Origin: Naasia lichenicola | GTDB taxonomy: Bacteria; Actinomycetota; Actinomycetes; Actinomycetales; Microbacteriaceae | NCBI RefSeq assembly: GCF_004801885.1 | Contig: NZ_SSSM01000004.1 | Coordinates: forward strand, 124,001-188,000 | Reading direction: 5' to 3' | DNA length: 64,000 nucleotides | Shown: one piece after another, positions 44,283 through 52,521 of the stretch | How positions within the stretch are numbered: the first letter of the stretch is position 1 | Layout of the letters: every line of letters starts with the position of its first letter | Made by a program: the position numbers and the translations under genes | Notes under the pieces: model-generated | Database searches by the model: none | The model's input: the letters and a program-made list of their open reading frames with translations, nothing else | What the model was told of the DNA's origin: nothing

Positions 44283-45776
44283 GTGTCTGCACCCGCCGCC
44301 TGGTATGACAACCCAGACAACGAAGCGCAGTTGCGCTATTGGGACGGATCGGCCTGGACCGCGCACTTCGCGGAAAAGCTGCCAGCACCTGTCGCGGCGT
44401 CGACATTCAGGGACGTCGAGGTCGAGCCAGCTTCGGTCGCTGCGCCCGCACCTGCGATGCAAGCGACCGCGCCAGCCGCGCGGCGCACCTCGCGATTCAG
44501 CCGCCGGCAGCTGATCATCGGCGGGGCGCTGGCGTTCCTGGTGCTGATCATCAGCTTCTCCGGCGGATTTGGCGCGCTCCTCGTCCTCGCGGGCCTCGTC
44601 GCGCTGGGTGTCGGAGCGTTCGTCCTCGTCACCGGCCGACGGTCGTTGCTGCGCCTCGCGTCACGCAAGGTCGGAGCGGGGGTGCTGGCCGGCGGCCTCA
44701 TCGTCGCGATGATCGGCGGCGGTGTGAATGCGGCCACGAACCCCGCCGCGGGGCGCTCTTCTGTCGAAGCCGCGCCGGCTACGACGGGCAATGCAGAGCC
44801 GACGATGGCGCCGACTCCCACAGCGAGCGCGAAGCCCACGCCGGCCCCGACCCCCACGGCCCCTGTATCGACTGTCGAACTCGACCCAGCGGTCGCCGAG
44901 GCACCACTAGGCAACGCGTCCGTCGCCACCGCGAGCTTCTCGAGCTCCGTTCCGGCGATCGATCTGCTCGGGACCATCGCCATCAAGGGGCGTGCGCCGA
45001 AGACCGGCTACGCCCGGACCGCTCAGTTCGGTACGGCATGGCTCGATGTGGATCGCAATGGGTGCGACACCCGCAACGACATCCTCGCCCGCGATCTCGC
45101 CGATGAGGTGCTCGAGGGTCCCTGCAAGGTGATGAGCGGAACTCTGCTCGACCCGTACACCGCGAAGACGATCAGCTTCCTGCGCGGCAACACCACCAGC
45201 ACCCTCGTGCAGATCGACCACGTCGTGCCGCTGATGGACGCCTGGCAGAAGGGCGCGCAGCAGCTTACCTACGAGCAGCGCGTCACCTTCGCGAATGACC
45301 CCCTCAACCTGCTGGCCGTCGATGGTCCGTCCAATTCATCGAAGGGCGCCGGCGACGCTGCCACGTGGCTGCCGAAGAACACGAGCTTCCGGTGCGCCTA
45401 CGTGGCGCGGCAGGTGGCCGTCAAGGCCACCTACGGACTTTGGATGACCCAAGCGGAGCACGATGCCATTGCGAAGATCCTCGGCAGCTGCCCCGGCGAG
45501 ATGGCTCTGACCTCGCAGTTCACGCCCATGCCAGCTCCCGCTCCTGTCGTCGTGGAAGAGCAGCCCATCGCGCCCGCACCTGCTCCAGCCCAGCCAGTCA
45601 TCGAGGACGCCCCGGAGCAGCCTGCGCCAGCACCAGCACCTGTGGCCGTGGCCGTGGCCGTGGCCTATGCCAACTGCGACGCCGTACGCGCCGCCGGCGC
45701 TGCCCCCATCCACTCCAACGAACCGGGCTACTCCCGGAAGCTCGACCGTGATGGAGATGGCATCGCCTGCGAGTGA
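44283..45776 (+). CDS. DUF2510 membrane protein with exported HNH-type and Excalibur domains
   Basis: GTG 44283 follows GAAGGAG. The 497-residue protein starts with DUF2510 (AAWYDNPDNEAQLRYWDGSA), then a basic stretch, two hydrophobic segments (about 80-105 and 130-150), a Thr/Pro/Ala linker (about 155-200), and a DUF1524-type (GmrSD C-terminal) nuclease-like domain with VDRNGCDTRNDILARDL, QIDHVVPLMDAWQKG and FANDPLNLLAVDGPSNSSKG. A Pro/Ala linker and a C-terminal Excalibur calcium-binding motif (KLDRDGDGIACE) end it. HNH-like His in IDHVVP and Asn/Asp in DPLNLLAV fit the nuclease pattern. The domain is predicted to be outside the membrane, as in secreted nucleases. Substrate unknown. Confidence 0.85.
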   Translation: MSAPAAWYDNPDNEAQLRYWDGSAWTAHFAEKLPAPVAASTFRDVEVEPASVAAPAPAMQATAPAARRTSRFSRRQLIIGGALAFLVLIISFSGGFGALLVLAGLVALGVGAFVLVTGRRSLLRLASRKVGAGVLAGGLIVAMIGGGVNAATNPAAGRSSVEAAPATTGNAEPTMAPTPTASAKPTPAPTPTAPVSTVELDPAVAEAPLGNASVATASFSSSVPAIDLLGTIAIKGRAPKTGYARTAQFGTAWLDVDRNGCDTRNDILARDLADEVLEGPCKVMSGTLLDPYTAKTISFLRGNTTSTLVQIDHVVPLMDAWQKGAQQLTYEQRVTFANDPLNLLAVDGPSNSSKGAGDAATWLPKNTSFRCAYVARQVAVKATYGLWMTQAEHDAIAKILGSCPGEMALTSQFTPMPAPAPVVVEEQPIAPAPAPAQPVIEDAPEQPAPAPAPVAVAVAVAYANCDAVRAAGAAPIHSNEPGYSRKLDRDGDGIACE

Positions 45777-45843
45777 GCTCCTTCTCCCGACGCGGTTTCT
45801 GGCGGAGCGGCTCACCAGCGGCGAGGTCCCCCGGTATCGGATC

Positions 45844-47559
45844 TCAAACCAAGATGATCGAGCTCTCCGAGGTCATGCGTCTCCGTCGCACGAGAAGAGT
45901 GGCGACAACGATTGGGACGGTCAGCCACTGGGTGGCCAGAACTGTTGCAACGTCGCCGCCGAGCAGGCTCGCAGTTCCGAGGGTGGCCAGCAAAGCGGCG
46001 GCGAGCTGCGCACTCGCAAGAGTGAGCAGTGCGCGTCCGTGGGTGTGCGGGTCTGACGACACCTTCGGCGCAGCCACGAACACAGTGACGACCAGGCCGA
46101 TCGCAACCGTGGCAAGACCGAGTGGCTTGCTCAGGAAGAAGGGGAGCGCTTCACCGGCATGCACGGCAATGATCGGCACCACGATCATGCGGAGAATGAC
46201 CGATGAGGGGACAACGCGCCGACGAGTCATCAGGTTCACCAGCGCGAGCGCACCGCCGATTCCGACGAGCAGAACGACCACCTGCTGTGCGGTAGCCCAG
46301 AACGGGACGAGGGCAGGATCGTCGCCGACGCCGACCGCGATGACGGTAAGGATCGGCACCAGGTAGAAGGCTGAGATCAGCGCGATCGGACGATCCACGG
46401 TGCGCCGGAATCGCGGAAGCATGACGATCGCAGCAAGGGCCAGCACGACGATGAGCGACACCCACGCGTCGACGTCGACGAAGCCGTCCCAGACGAACGG
46501 CTGCGCCGTAATCAGGAGCGAGATGACTCCGGTCACGCCGACGGCGCTCCAGACCAGCAGACTCCAGGAGCCGGCCAAGCGGATTCCCGTCATCGAGACT
46601 CTGGTGTCCTCGGCCGCGAGCGGTCCAGGGGCCGGTCGTAAGGCGAGCACGGCGATCGCCGCGGCGACGAGTGCGGCGTGCAGCCACGACCAGTTGCGGC
46701 GGATGACCCACGTCATGGCCTCGGTCTCGTTGAAGAAGCCGTTGGCGAAGGTGATGCGTGCGGCGATGATTCCTGCCGCGATGAGGAACACGATCGCAAC
46801 GACCCAGGGCGAGTGGTCGGTGCGCGCTATCCAAGGCAGCCGTGTCTGCCGGCTGCGGGTCACGCTCACCAGGGCGTAGAACCCGATGAAAGCGGCGGCT
46901 CCTGTGGCGAGGGGCATCAGCTCGATCCAGATCCAGCCGGCGAAGCCGATGAACGGGGCCCGCAGCTCGAACCATGCCGCGATGACCCACGGCACCGCCG
47001 ATAAGAAGGCACCGAGCGCGACGCGCGCAGCTCCGACTCGCGTGCCTACTGCTCTGTCGCGTCCAGCTCGTGTTCCGTGCTCACGCGTCGCGGGTTCTCG
47101 TGGTGCGAGCCCCAAGGCGATAGCACCCGCGGCTGAGACAGCGGCAATGGACAGGGCCACCCACTCCCGGTCGGCGGCGAGGGCGAGCATTGGCAGCGTG
47201 GCCGGGAAGCCGATGCGCACTATCGCGGTTCCTACCGGCCGTGATCTGCGCGGAGCGTCCAGCAATACAGCGGTCCAGGATGCGGCGAGCGCAGCTGCAC
47301 AGATGAGGAGGCCGGACATGAACCAGGCTGGCGTAGGGAATCCGATGGGGCTCTTCATCACCGCGTCCGCGAATCCGGGAAGGAGCAGCAGCCAGGCGAG
47401 CGCGCCTGAGAACGCCCAGCAGAGCACGATCAGCACGGCAAGCGGCGGGGGAACGCGTCGAAGAGCATGCCGTCGAAATCGGATCACGAGCCAGCCGATG
47501 CCGGCGTCGAAGCGGGAGGTCGAAGGCGGCCCGGAGGGTCGGCGGGTGGCGAGCGTCAT
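45844..47559 (-). CDS. Multi-pass membrane protein, 571 aa
   Basis: The protein has about fourteen hydrophobic segments with short loops, for example VLIVLCWAFSGALAWLLLLP, VIAAWFELRAPFIGFAGWIW and ALVAAAIAVLALRPAPG. Its ATG overlaps the stop of the 115-residue gene upstream by ATGA (47556-47559), so the two are coupled. I do not recognise a transporter or enzyme signature. A weak resemblance to mannosyltransferase or polymerase-like membrane proteins cannot be excluded. Convergent with the HNH/Excalibur gene. Confidence 0.7.
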   Translation of the reverse strand: MTLATRRPSGPPSTSRFDAGIGWLVIRFRRHALRRVPPPLAVLIVLCWAFSGALAWLLLLPGFADAVMKSPIGFPTPAWFMSGLLICAAALAASWTAVLLDAPRRSRPVGTAIVRIGFPATLPMLALAADREWVALSIAAVSAAGAIALGLAPREPATREHGTRAGRDRAVGTRVGAARVALGAFLSAVPWVIAAWFELRAPFIGFAGWIWIELMPLATGAAAFIGFYALVSVTRSRQTRLPWIARTDHSPWVVAIVFLIAAGIIAARITFANGFFNETEAMTWVIRRNWSWLHAALVAAAIAVLALRPAPGPLAAEDTRVSMTGIRLAGSWSLLVWSAVGVTGVISLLITAQPFVWDGFVDVDAWVSLIVVLALAAIVMLPRFRRTVDRPIALISAFYLVPILTVIAVGVGDDPALVPFWATAQQVVVLLVGIGGALALVNLMTRRRVVPSSVILRMIVVPIIAVHAGEALPFFLSKPLGLATVAIGLVVTVFVAAPKVSSDPHTHGRALLTLASAQLAAALLATLGTASLLGGDVATVLATQWLTVPIVVATLLVRRRRMTSESSIILV

Positions 47560-47903
47560 CGCGACGCGCAGCCGTCGGCCTCGATGAGCCGGCTGTCCGC
47601 CGTCGCCTTGGCCACAGCAGCGGTGGCATCCATGCCGGCGTTAAGCGAGCCGACGACTTCTAGCAGGTCGGAGACGAGATTCGTCTCGTGCTGCACCGTC
47701 TCCTGGCAGCGAGCCAGCTGACTCTGCGCGACGGCGATGTACGGGCGCAAACTCGACTCGGTCGCCAGGGAGCCGAGGACCCCGCCGATTGCAATTCCCG
47801 CGACCAGTCCGACCAGCAGTCCAACGGCAGCGCCCCGCCGGAGTCCGCGTCGAGCGGTCGCCGCACCCGGCGGCGAGGGCTCTGCGGGCAGGTCAGCGTC
47901 CAT
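47556..47903 (-). CDS. Single-pass membrane protein, 115 aa
   Basis: The N-terminus (MDADLPAEPSPPGAATARRG) is cytoplasmic and ends with Arg residues, followed by a hydrophobic segment (AAVGLLVGLVAGIAIGGVLG) and an exported helix (about 50-105) with two Cys residues (LARCQETVQHE and ADGCASR) that may pair. GGGAG lies 5 bases before ATG 47903. The product may form a small complex with the downstream 571-residue membrane protein. No family recognised. Confidence 0.75.
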   Translation of the reverse strand: MDADLPAEPSPPGAATARRGLRRGAAVGLLVGLVAGIAIGGVLGSLATESSLRPYIAVAQSQLARCQETVQHETNLVSDLLEVVGSLNAGMDATAAVAKATADSRLIEADGCASR

Positions 47904-48209
47904 GAGTCTCCCGTCGGGTCAGTGGCCAGACGCTAGCACCCTGACCGCGCCGGAGGTGGTCTGCTCTCCTGCGGCGGGTACGCAGGAGGCTCGCGCTGCC
48001 CCCAATAGCAACCGGCTGGCCGTCCTCGGCTGGTACGGCGCGATGGAGCTGCTGGCTGAGAAAGGCCTCCGCCGACTACAGCTACACCGTGGCGCGGATC
48101 ACGCGCGGCATCAGGGTCGGCGACAACGCGTTCGTAAGCTGAGCGGACCGCAAGGTCGGCGTCTATGAGCGCACCAACGGCACGCGAAACGTGGCCCGGC
48201 AGCCCTGCT
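47904..48209. other. Intergenic region with a possible coding relic
   Basis: No complete gene is visible in these 306 bases. On the plus strand about 48070-48140 one frame reads DYSYTVARITRGIRVGDNAF before a stop, and a second short frame follows (VGVYERTNGTRN). This looks like a leftover of a surface or secreted protein, but no parent was recognised. Confidence 0.4.
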
Positions 48210-50192
48210 CTAGAGGTCGCCCTCAACGATCATCCGGATGAGGCTGGTGCCCACGTCCACCTTGGTCACGACCCCGTCGGTGAAATAGATGACGCTCAGC
48301 AGATCGATGTCGTCCGAGGCACTGGTCACCGGCGAACGCGGGAGATCGCGGAGGGACGCGACGGACACGACGCCATCGGGCGTCCGATAGCCGAACTGAG
48401 CCGTCGGACTGATGGGGATCGTGTAGAGGACTGGACCGTCCTCATCCGAGTCCACACGGTAGGTGTGGTTGCCATTCCCATCGACGTCACCCGCCACCTT
48501 GAAGATGTCGACTGTCAGACTCGTCGCGCTCAGGCGACGAATGAAGCCCTGGTAGGCACTCGTGCCGGTCGCCGGCGTGACGCCTTGCGTGGAGGCCGCG
48601 GGTGGCGGTGGTGACTCTTGAGTGGTGCCTGGAGAAGCCGTTGATCCCAACGGTGGGGTGGTCGGAGTGGCGGTCGTGCTCACCCTAATGCTCACATCGA
48701 GCAGATCGCGGTCAAACTCGGAGACCGCTGTGGATGTGACGAGCCCCTGCCAGGCACGGATACCGTCCGGGAACACAGTGAACAGCGAGAGCAGGTCTTT
48801 CGCCGATCCCTCGACGTTGTCCCTCAGCACGCCCAAGGCGCACTCCTTGCCTTCGCGCACGGCTGCGTCGAGCACGTCCTCGCCGCTCTGCGGGCTGAGG
48901 GCGTCAAGGGCGGCAGCGCCACACGAGAGGACGCTCGCTATCGCCTGCGCCCCCGCTAATGTTCCGCCGTTCCTCACGACGTCCTTGGTGATGGTCTCGC
49001 TGATCCGTTCGACATAGAGCGCCGGGGTGGTGATGCCGCCGATCTCTGAGACGGCCGCTCGCACCGTCGTCTTGGAGATCACCTGAACGCTCTTCTTCGC
49101 GACTGGCCACACCGATAGGGCCACCAGGCCAGCGTCCATGATGAGGCCGAACATGTCCGGAGTGAGATGAACGGTGTCCTCGCCGAAGTTGGCGATCCTC
49201 TCAGCCTCGGTGGAGGGGAGGGAAACCTGGCCCTGTCCACGTGATGGCAGAACGGTGTTGTGATTGTGGATCTGCCAGAGGCGAGCGATGGCAGAACCGG
49301 CATCGAGGCCCGTATCGGAATCGTTCGCGCCGATCCCGTAGGTCTCCGGCGGATCGACGATGTACCGAAGGAAGAGCTCGTTGCTCATCCGCAGCTCGTA
49401 GTCTCCGTCGTCCCTCTTCACCATGCATGCGGGAAAGAACGACGAACTCGACGCGACGGTCCAATCAGGATCGGGCTTGGAGCAGTCGGCTTCATCGACG
49501 GTGACGCCGAACGTCTTGGCGAGGGAGCTGAAAAGGGCTCGGCCGCCGGGGATGGCATCGACGCTGGCATTGGCCAGATCTGCCGCGCCGCTGGCTGCGG
49601 TCTTGATCGGATTGATCACGTATTTGCGGAACCAGGAGAAGTGCGGAGCCTCGGCCACCAGACGGCCACCCTCGTGACTGGTGGGTATGGGGATCCAGGT
49701 GTCCAGCTGATCGTTGTACACGGCGAGAAACGCCCCCTCTGTGGTGGTCTGCCGCCCGTCGACGACGGGGAGCTCCGACGGGTCGAGTGGAACGCTGACG
49801 GTCGCGCCCTCGATCTCTGTGACCGCGGTAAAGGTGATCTCGTAGGAAGTACCGAGGGGCTCCGCGTAGGCCGCGGCTGTTGCATCACTCGGGCCGCCGT
49901 CGGAACCGCTGAGGATCTCGAGCTTCGTCGCCGACGTGAGTGCGCCGGAGGGCACGGTCACGATGGCATCCGAGCCGAACGCTCCTCCGGACGTCGGGAC
50001 GGTGAAGCTCTCCGTTCTCGAGTGCGGTTGAACGGCGAAGAACACGATGGCCGAAACCACGAGGGCGAGGACGACCACCCCGGCGGCGATCACAAAAGGT
50101 CTGCGACGGGAGTCGAGGAGGACCCCGAATCGGCCGGCCGACCTCTGTGTGTTCGCCGGCGATGTCGTGCTCTCGCTGGTGTCCTTCGACAT
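48210..50192 (-). CDS. Large membrane-anchored exported protein, paralogue 3
   Basis: The 660-residue protein has a membrane segment near residues 33-55 (PFVIAAGVVVLALVVSAIVF) and an exported part that aligns with paralogue 1 over most of its length: GGAFGSDAIVTVPSGALTSA, GATVSVPLDPSELPVVDG, WIPIPTSHEGGRLVAEAPHF, EADCSKPDPDW, NELFLRYIVDPPETYGIGAN, and LSCGAAALDALSPQSGEDVL. A Pro/Thr/Ser linker near residue 515 and a C-terminal beta domain follow. Downstream of the GAGG box, ATG 50192 is chosen; the longer frame would add residues with no counterpart in the paralogue. It is divergent from paralogue 4. Function unknown. Confidence 0.8.
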   Translation of the reverse strand: MSKDTSESTTSPANTQRSAGRFGVLLDSRRRPFVIAAGVVVLALVVSAIVFFAVQPHSRTESFTVPTSGGAFGSDAIVTVPSGALTSATKLEILSGSDGGPSDATAAAYAEPLGTSYEITFTAVTEIEGATVSVPLDPSELPVVDGRQTTTEGAFLAVYNDQLDTWIPIPTSHEGGRLVAEAPHFSWFRKYVINPIKTAASGAADLANASVDAIPGGRALFSSLAKTFGVTVDEADCSKPDPDWTVASSSSFFPACMVKRDDGDYELRMSNELFLRYIVDPPETYGIGANDSDTGLDAGSAIARLWQIHNHNTVLPSRGQGQVSLPSTEAERIANFGEDTVHLTPDMFGLIMDAGLVALSVWPVAKKSVQVISKTTVRAAVSEIGGITTPALYVERISETITKDVVRNGGTLAGAQAIASVLSCGAAALDALSPQSGEDVLDAAVREGKECALGVLRDNVEGSAKDLLSLFTVFPDGIRAWQGLVTSTAVSEFDRDLLDVSIRVSTTATPTTPPLGSTASPGTTQESPPPPAASTQGVTPATGTSAYQGFIRRLSATSLTVDIFKVAGDVDGNGNHTYRVDSDEDGPVLYTIPISPTAQFGYRTPDGVVSVASLRDLPRSPVTSASDDIDLLSVIYFTDGVVTKVDVGTSLIRMIVEGDL

Positions 50193-50408
50193 GGATCCCC
50201 ACCTCGCGTTTGAATCAGCCATCCGCGGCTCGCGTCGGAGATCCGCCCTGATCACCCCGCCTCCGGAGGGGGCGTCGCCGAACTCTATCGAGGCGCGGCG
50301 CCGCATCGCACATGCCTTCTGCGGGGACGGCTGCTGGCCAGTTCATGAGTGGGCCATCTGGGAGCGACGAACTCAATAGAGTGCGCTCATGGGGATCGGT
50401 GGAAGACG

Positions 50409-52376
50409 ATGACGCGACGCCGAATCGCGCGTGTCACGGCGGGAATAGCCGTCCTGGCGACCGTCCTTTCAGTGATCGGCTGCGCGCCTTCGTCGTCGGC
50501 CGGCCCGAGCGCTCTTCGAGCCACGGCGAACAGTCTCACCCAACCGACTATCGCCGCCCCCGAAGTCTCCGAGCAGGCGATCGAGGAATTGAAGATCCTT
50601 GCCGACACCGACTCACTCGTGGGAACCCCAGTCGAGATCACCTATCCCGACGCCATCCCATCCGATGGGCTGCGTCTCACCCGCAGCTATGCGGAAGCAC
50701 TGCCCGACGAGGTGGCGGCCTCGTTCATGTACTTCGACGAGAACACCGAATCATGGACGGCGGTCCCCTCCGCACTCAGTGCAGACCGGCGCATGTTGAC
50801 CGCCACTGTCCACCACCTCTCGCTGTGGGACGACATCGTCAGCGGCACCAAGGCCGGCGTCGGCTCCGTCGCCGACGCGGCGACGCGGGCTGGGCAATCG
50901 GTGGTGGCTGCCGGCACTGCACTCGCAGGGGCGGCGAGCTCGGTCGTGCCCATCTTCCAGTCCGAGTTCGAGAAGGGTGCCACCACCCTGCACTACGGGG
51001 TCGGCTCGCTGCTGACCGCCCGTGTCGATGCGCCGTCGTGCGCAGGACTGGAGCCCGACTGGGTCGACAACATCGCCGTGCCGGGCCAGGGCTCGGACGA
51101 TTCCGTGCTGTTCTGCGCCGGGGCAGACCCCAGTGACGACGACCAGCTTCTGGTAAAGGCCCGCGTCAACCGCGGCTTCGGATTCACCGCCAAGTCCTAC
51201 CTCGACACCGTCGCAGCGGACAATGACACCTACGACGACCTCATCGGTCAGGCGCTCACGGCGATCGGTGCCACTGATAGTTCGATCGGTCAGTCGATCG
51301 CCGACCTGACAGCCGACGGCGATCTGGTGGGCCCCGGAGCCGAGGTCGACTACACGTTCGAACGCGCTGCGTTCGGCAGCGGCTATGAAGGCTACGTCGT
51401 GGAGTTGACTCCGCCCACCGTCCTGCAGTTCGTGGCATCCACCCTCGCCTCGACTGCGACCAGGTACGGAGTCAGTCAGGCGGAGGGCACTCTCGGCGCG
51501 GTGCTCGCCGTTGCGTCATGTGCGTCGTCGATCTACGACATGGACGACGCCGGAGACATCGCTCGGGCGGTGCTGGAGTGCATCAGCGCCAACGATGAGG
51601 CGTTCGCCAAGCAGCTCGCGGTCGGACTTCTCGAGCTCGGCAAGACTCCGAAGGAGGCGGGCGCGCTCGCCGGCAAGATCCTCGGCCGGATCTCGATCGT
51701 GCTCGCCATCCTCCCCGCGGTCATCAACGAGTACGACTTCGCGTTCGAGCAGAGCGCGGCAGACGACACTCGCCGCGTGACCATCGAAGTCGGCACGCCG
51801 CCGGTGGTGAAGGGTGTCGGCTCCACCAAGGTCGTCGATCTGATGCCGTGGAGCGATGAATCGATCATCGAGGGTGCCATCTCCATGAGCGGCAACTTCT
51901 CCTGCGACACCTCGGCCATCAGTGGGAGAGCCGACGCGTACCGGTGCTTCGGCGAGGATGCCGTGCTCGACCCGTGCTTCATCGACCCCGACTCCCCCAA
52001 CTCCCCCAACGAAGCGCTGTGCGGAGACGGCACCACCGACTGGGAGCGAGTGAGCGGAGACTTCGTCGCTCACGACGGAGTGGATGTTTCCGACGCCGAC
52101 CCGCTGGGCGTCGAGCTCGAAGACGGCCGGGTCTGCTCGCGCTCGACCGGTGCAGGGCCGACACCGCCAACGGGGTACTCCAGCTGGCTCGGCGGCTGTG
52201 CCGAGCCGGGCGGCGAATACACCGATGTGCTGTGGGGATCACCCGACTCGGAGTCGGAGGACGTCGCGTGGCCGTTCATGTTCATCGCGCTCGGGTCGGG
52301 CGGGCTGCTTCAGGTCGCGGTAGGGCCGGAAGGCCGCAATCCGGAGCTGGTGGGCGTGACGGTGGTCTATCGCTAG
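50409..52376 (+). CDS. Large exported lipoprotein, paralogue 4
   Basis: The signal peptide ends with a lipobox-like block (TVLSVIGCAPSS), so the 655-residue product is probably a lipoprotein. The exported part has a beta-sandwich (about 55-125) ending in the HHLSLWDDIVSGTK block that corresponds to HFS of the other paralogues, then PSCAGLEPDWVDN, VLFCAGADPSDDDQLL and VKARVNRGFGFTAK, then a helical middle (ASCASSIYDMDDAGDIARAV) and a Cys-rich C-terminal part (SCDTSAISGRADAYRCFGE, GGCAEPGGEYTDVL). The 34746-35508 relic matches residues from about 400 to the end. GGTGGAAG precedes ATG 50409. Function unknown. Confidence 0.8.
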   Translation: MTRRRIARVTAGIAVLATVLSVIGCAPSSSAGPSALRATANSLTQPTIAAPEVSEQAIEELKILADTDSLVGTPVEITYPDAIPSDGLRLTRSYAEALPDEVAASFMYFDENTESWTAVPSALSADRRMLTATVHHLSLWDDIVSGTKAGVGSVADAATRAGQSVVAAGTALAGAASSVVPIFQSEFEKGATTLHYGVGSLLTARVDAPSCAGLEPDWVDNIAVPGQGSDDSVLFCAGADPSDDDQLLVKARVNRGFGFTAKSYLDTVAADNDTYDDLIGQALTAIGATDSSIGQSIADLTADGDLVGPGAEVDYTFERAAFGSGYEGYVVELTPPTVLQFVASTLASTATRYGVSQAEGTLGAVLAVASCASSIYDMDDAGDIARAVLECISANDEAFAKQLAVGLLELGKTPKEAGALAGKILGRISIVLAILPAVINEYDFAFEQSAADDTRRVTIEVGTPPVVKGVGSTKVVDLMPWSDESIIEGAISMSGNFSCDTSAISGRADAYRCFGEDAVLDPCFIDPDSPNSPNEALCGDGTTDWERVSGDFVAHDGVDVSDADPLGVELEDGRVCSRSTGAGPTPPTGYSSWLGGCAEPGGEYTDVLWGSPDSESEDVAWPFMFIALGSGGLLQVAVGPEGRNPELVGVTVVYR

Positions 52377-52521
52377 AGCGGATTCGTCGCTTAGATCTTC
52401 TGGATCTGTGAGGCAACCGGTTATTCCTATCTCCGGCGGTCCGCTGATTGGGGCGCCTCCCGCGGTCAGGTCGATGCGCGAGGCGTGCGATGCTTGGCCG
52501 CCCGCCTAATACGGTGGTGCC

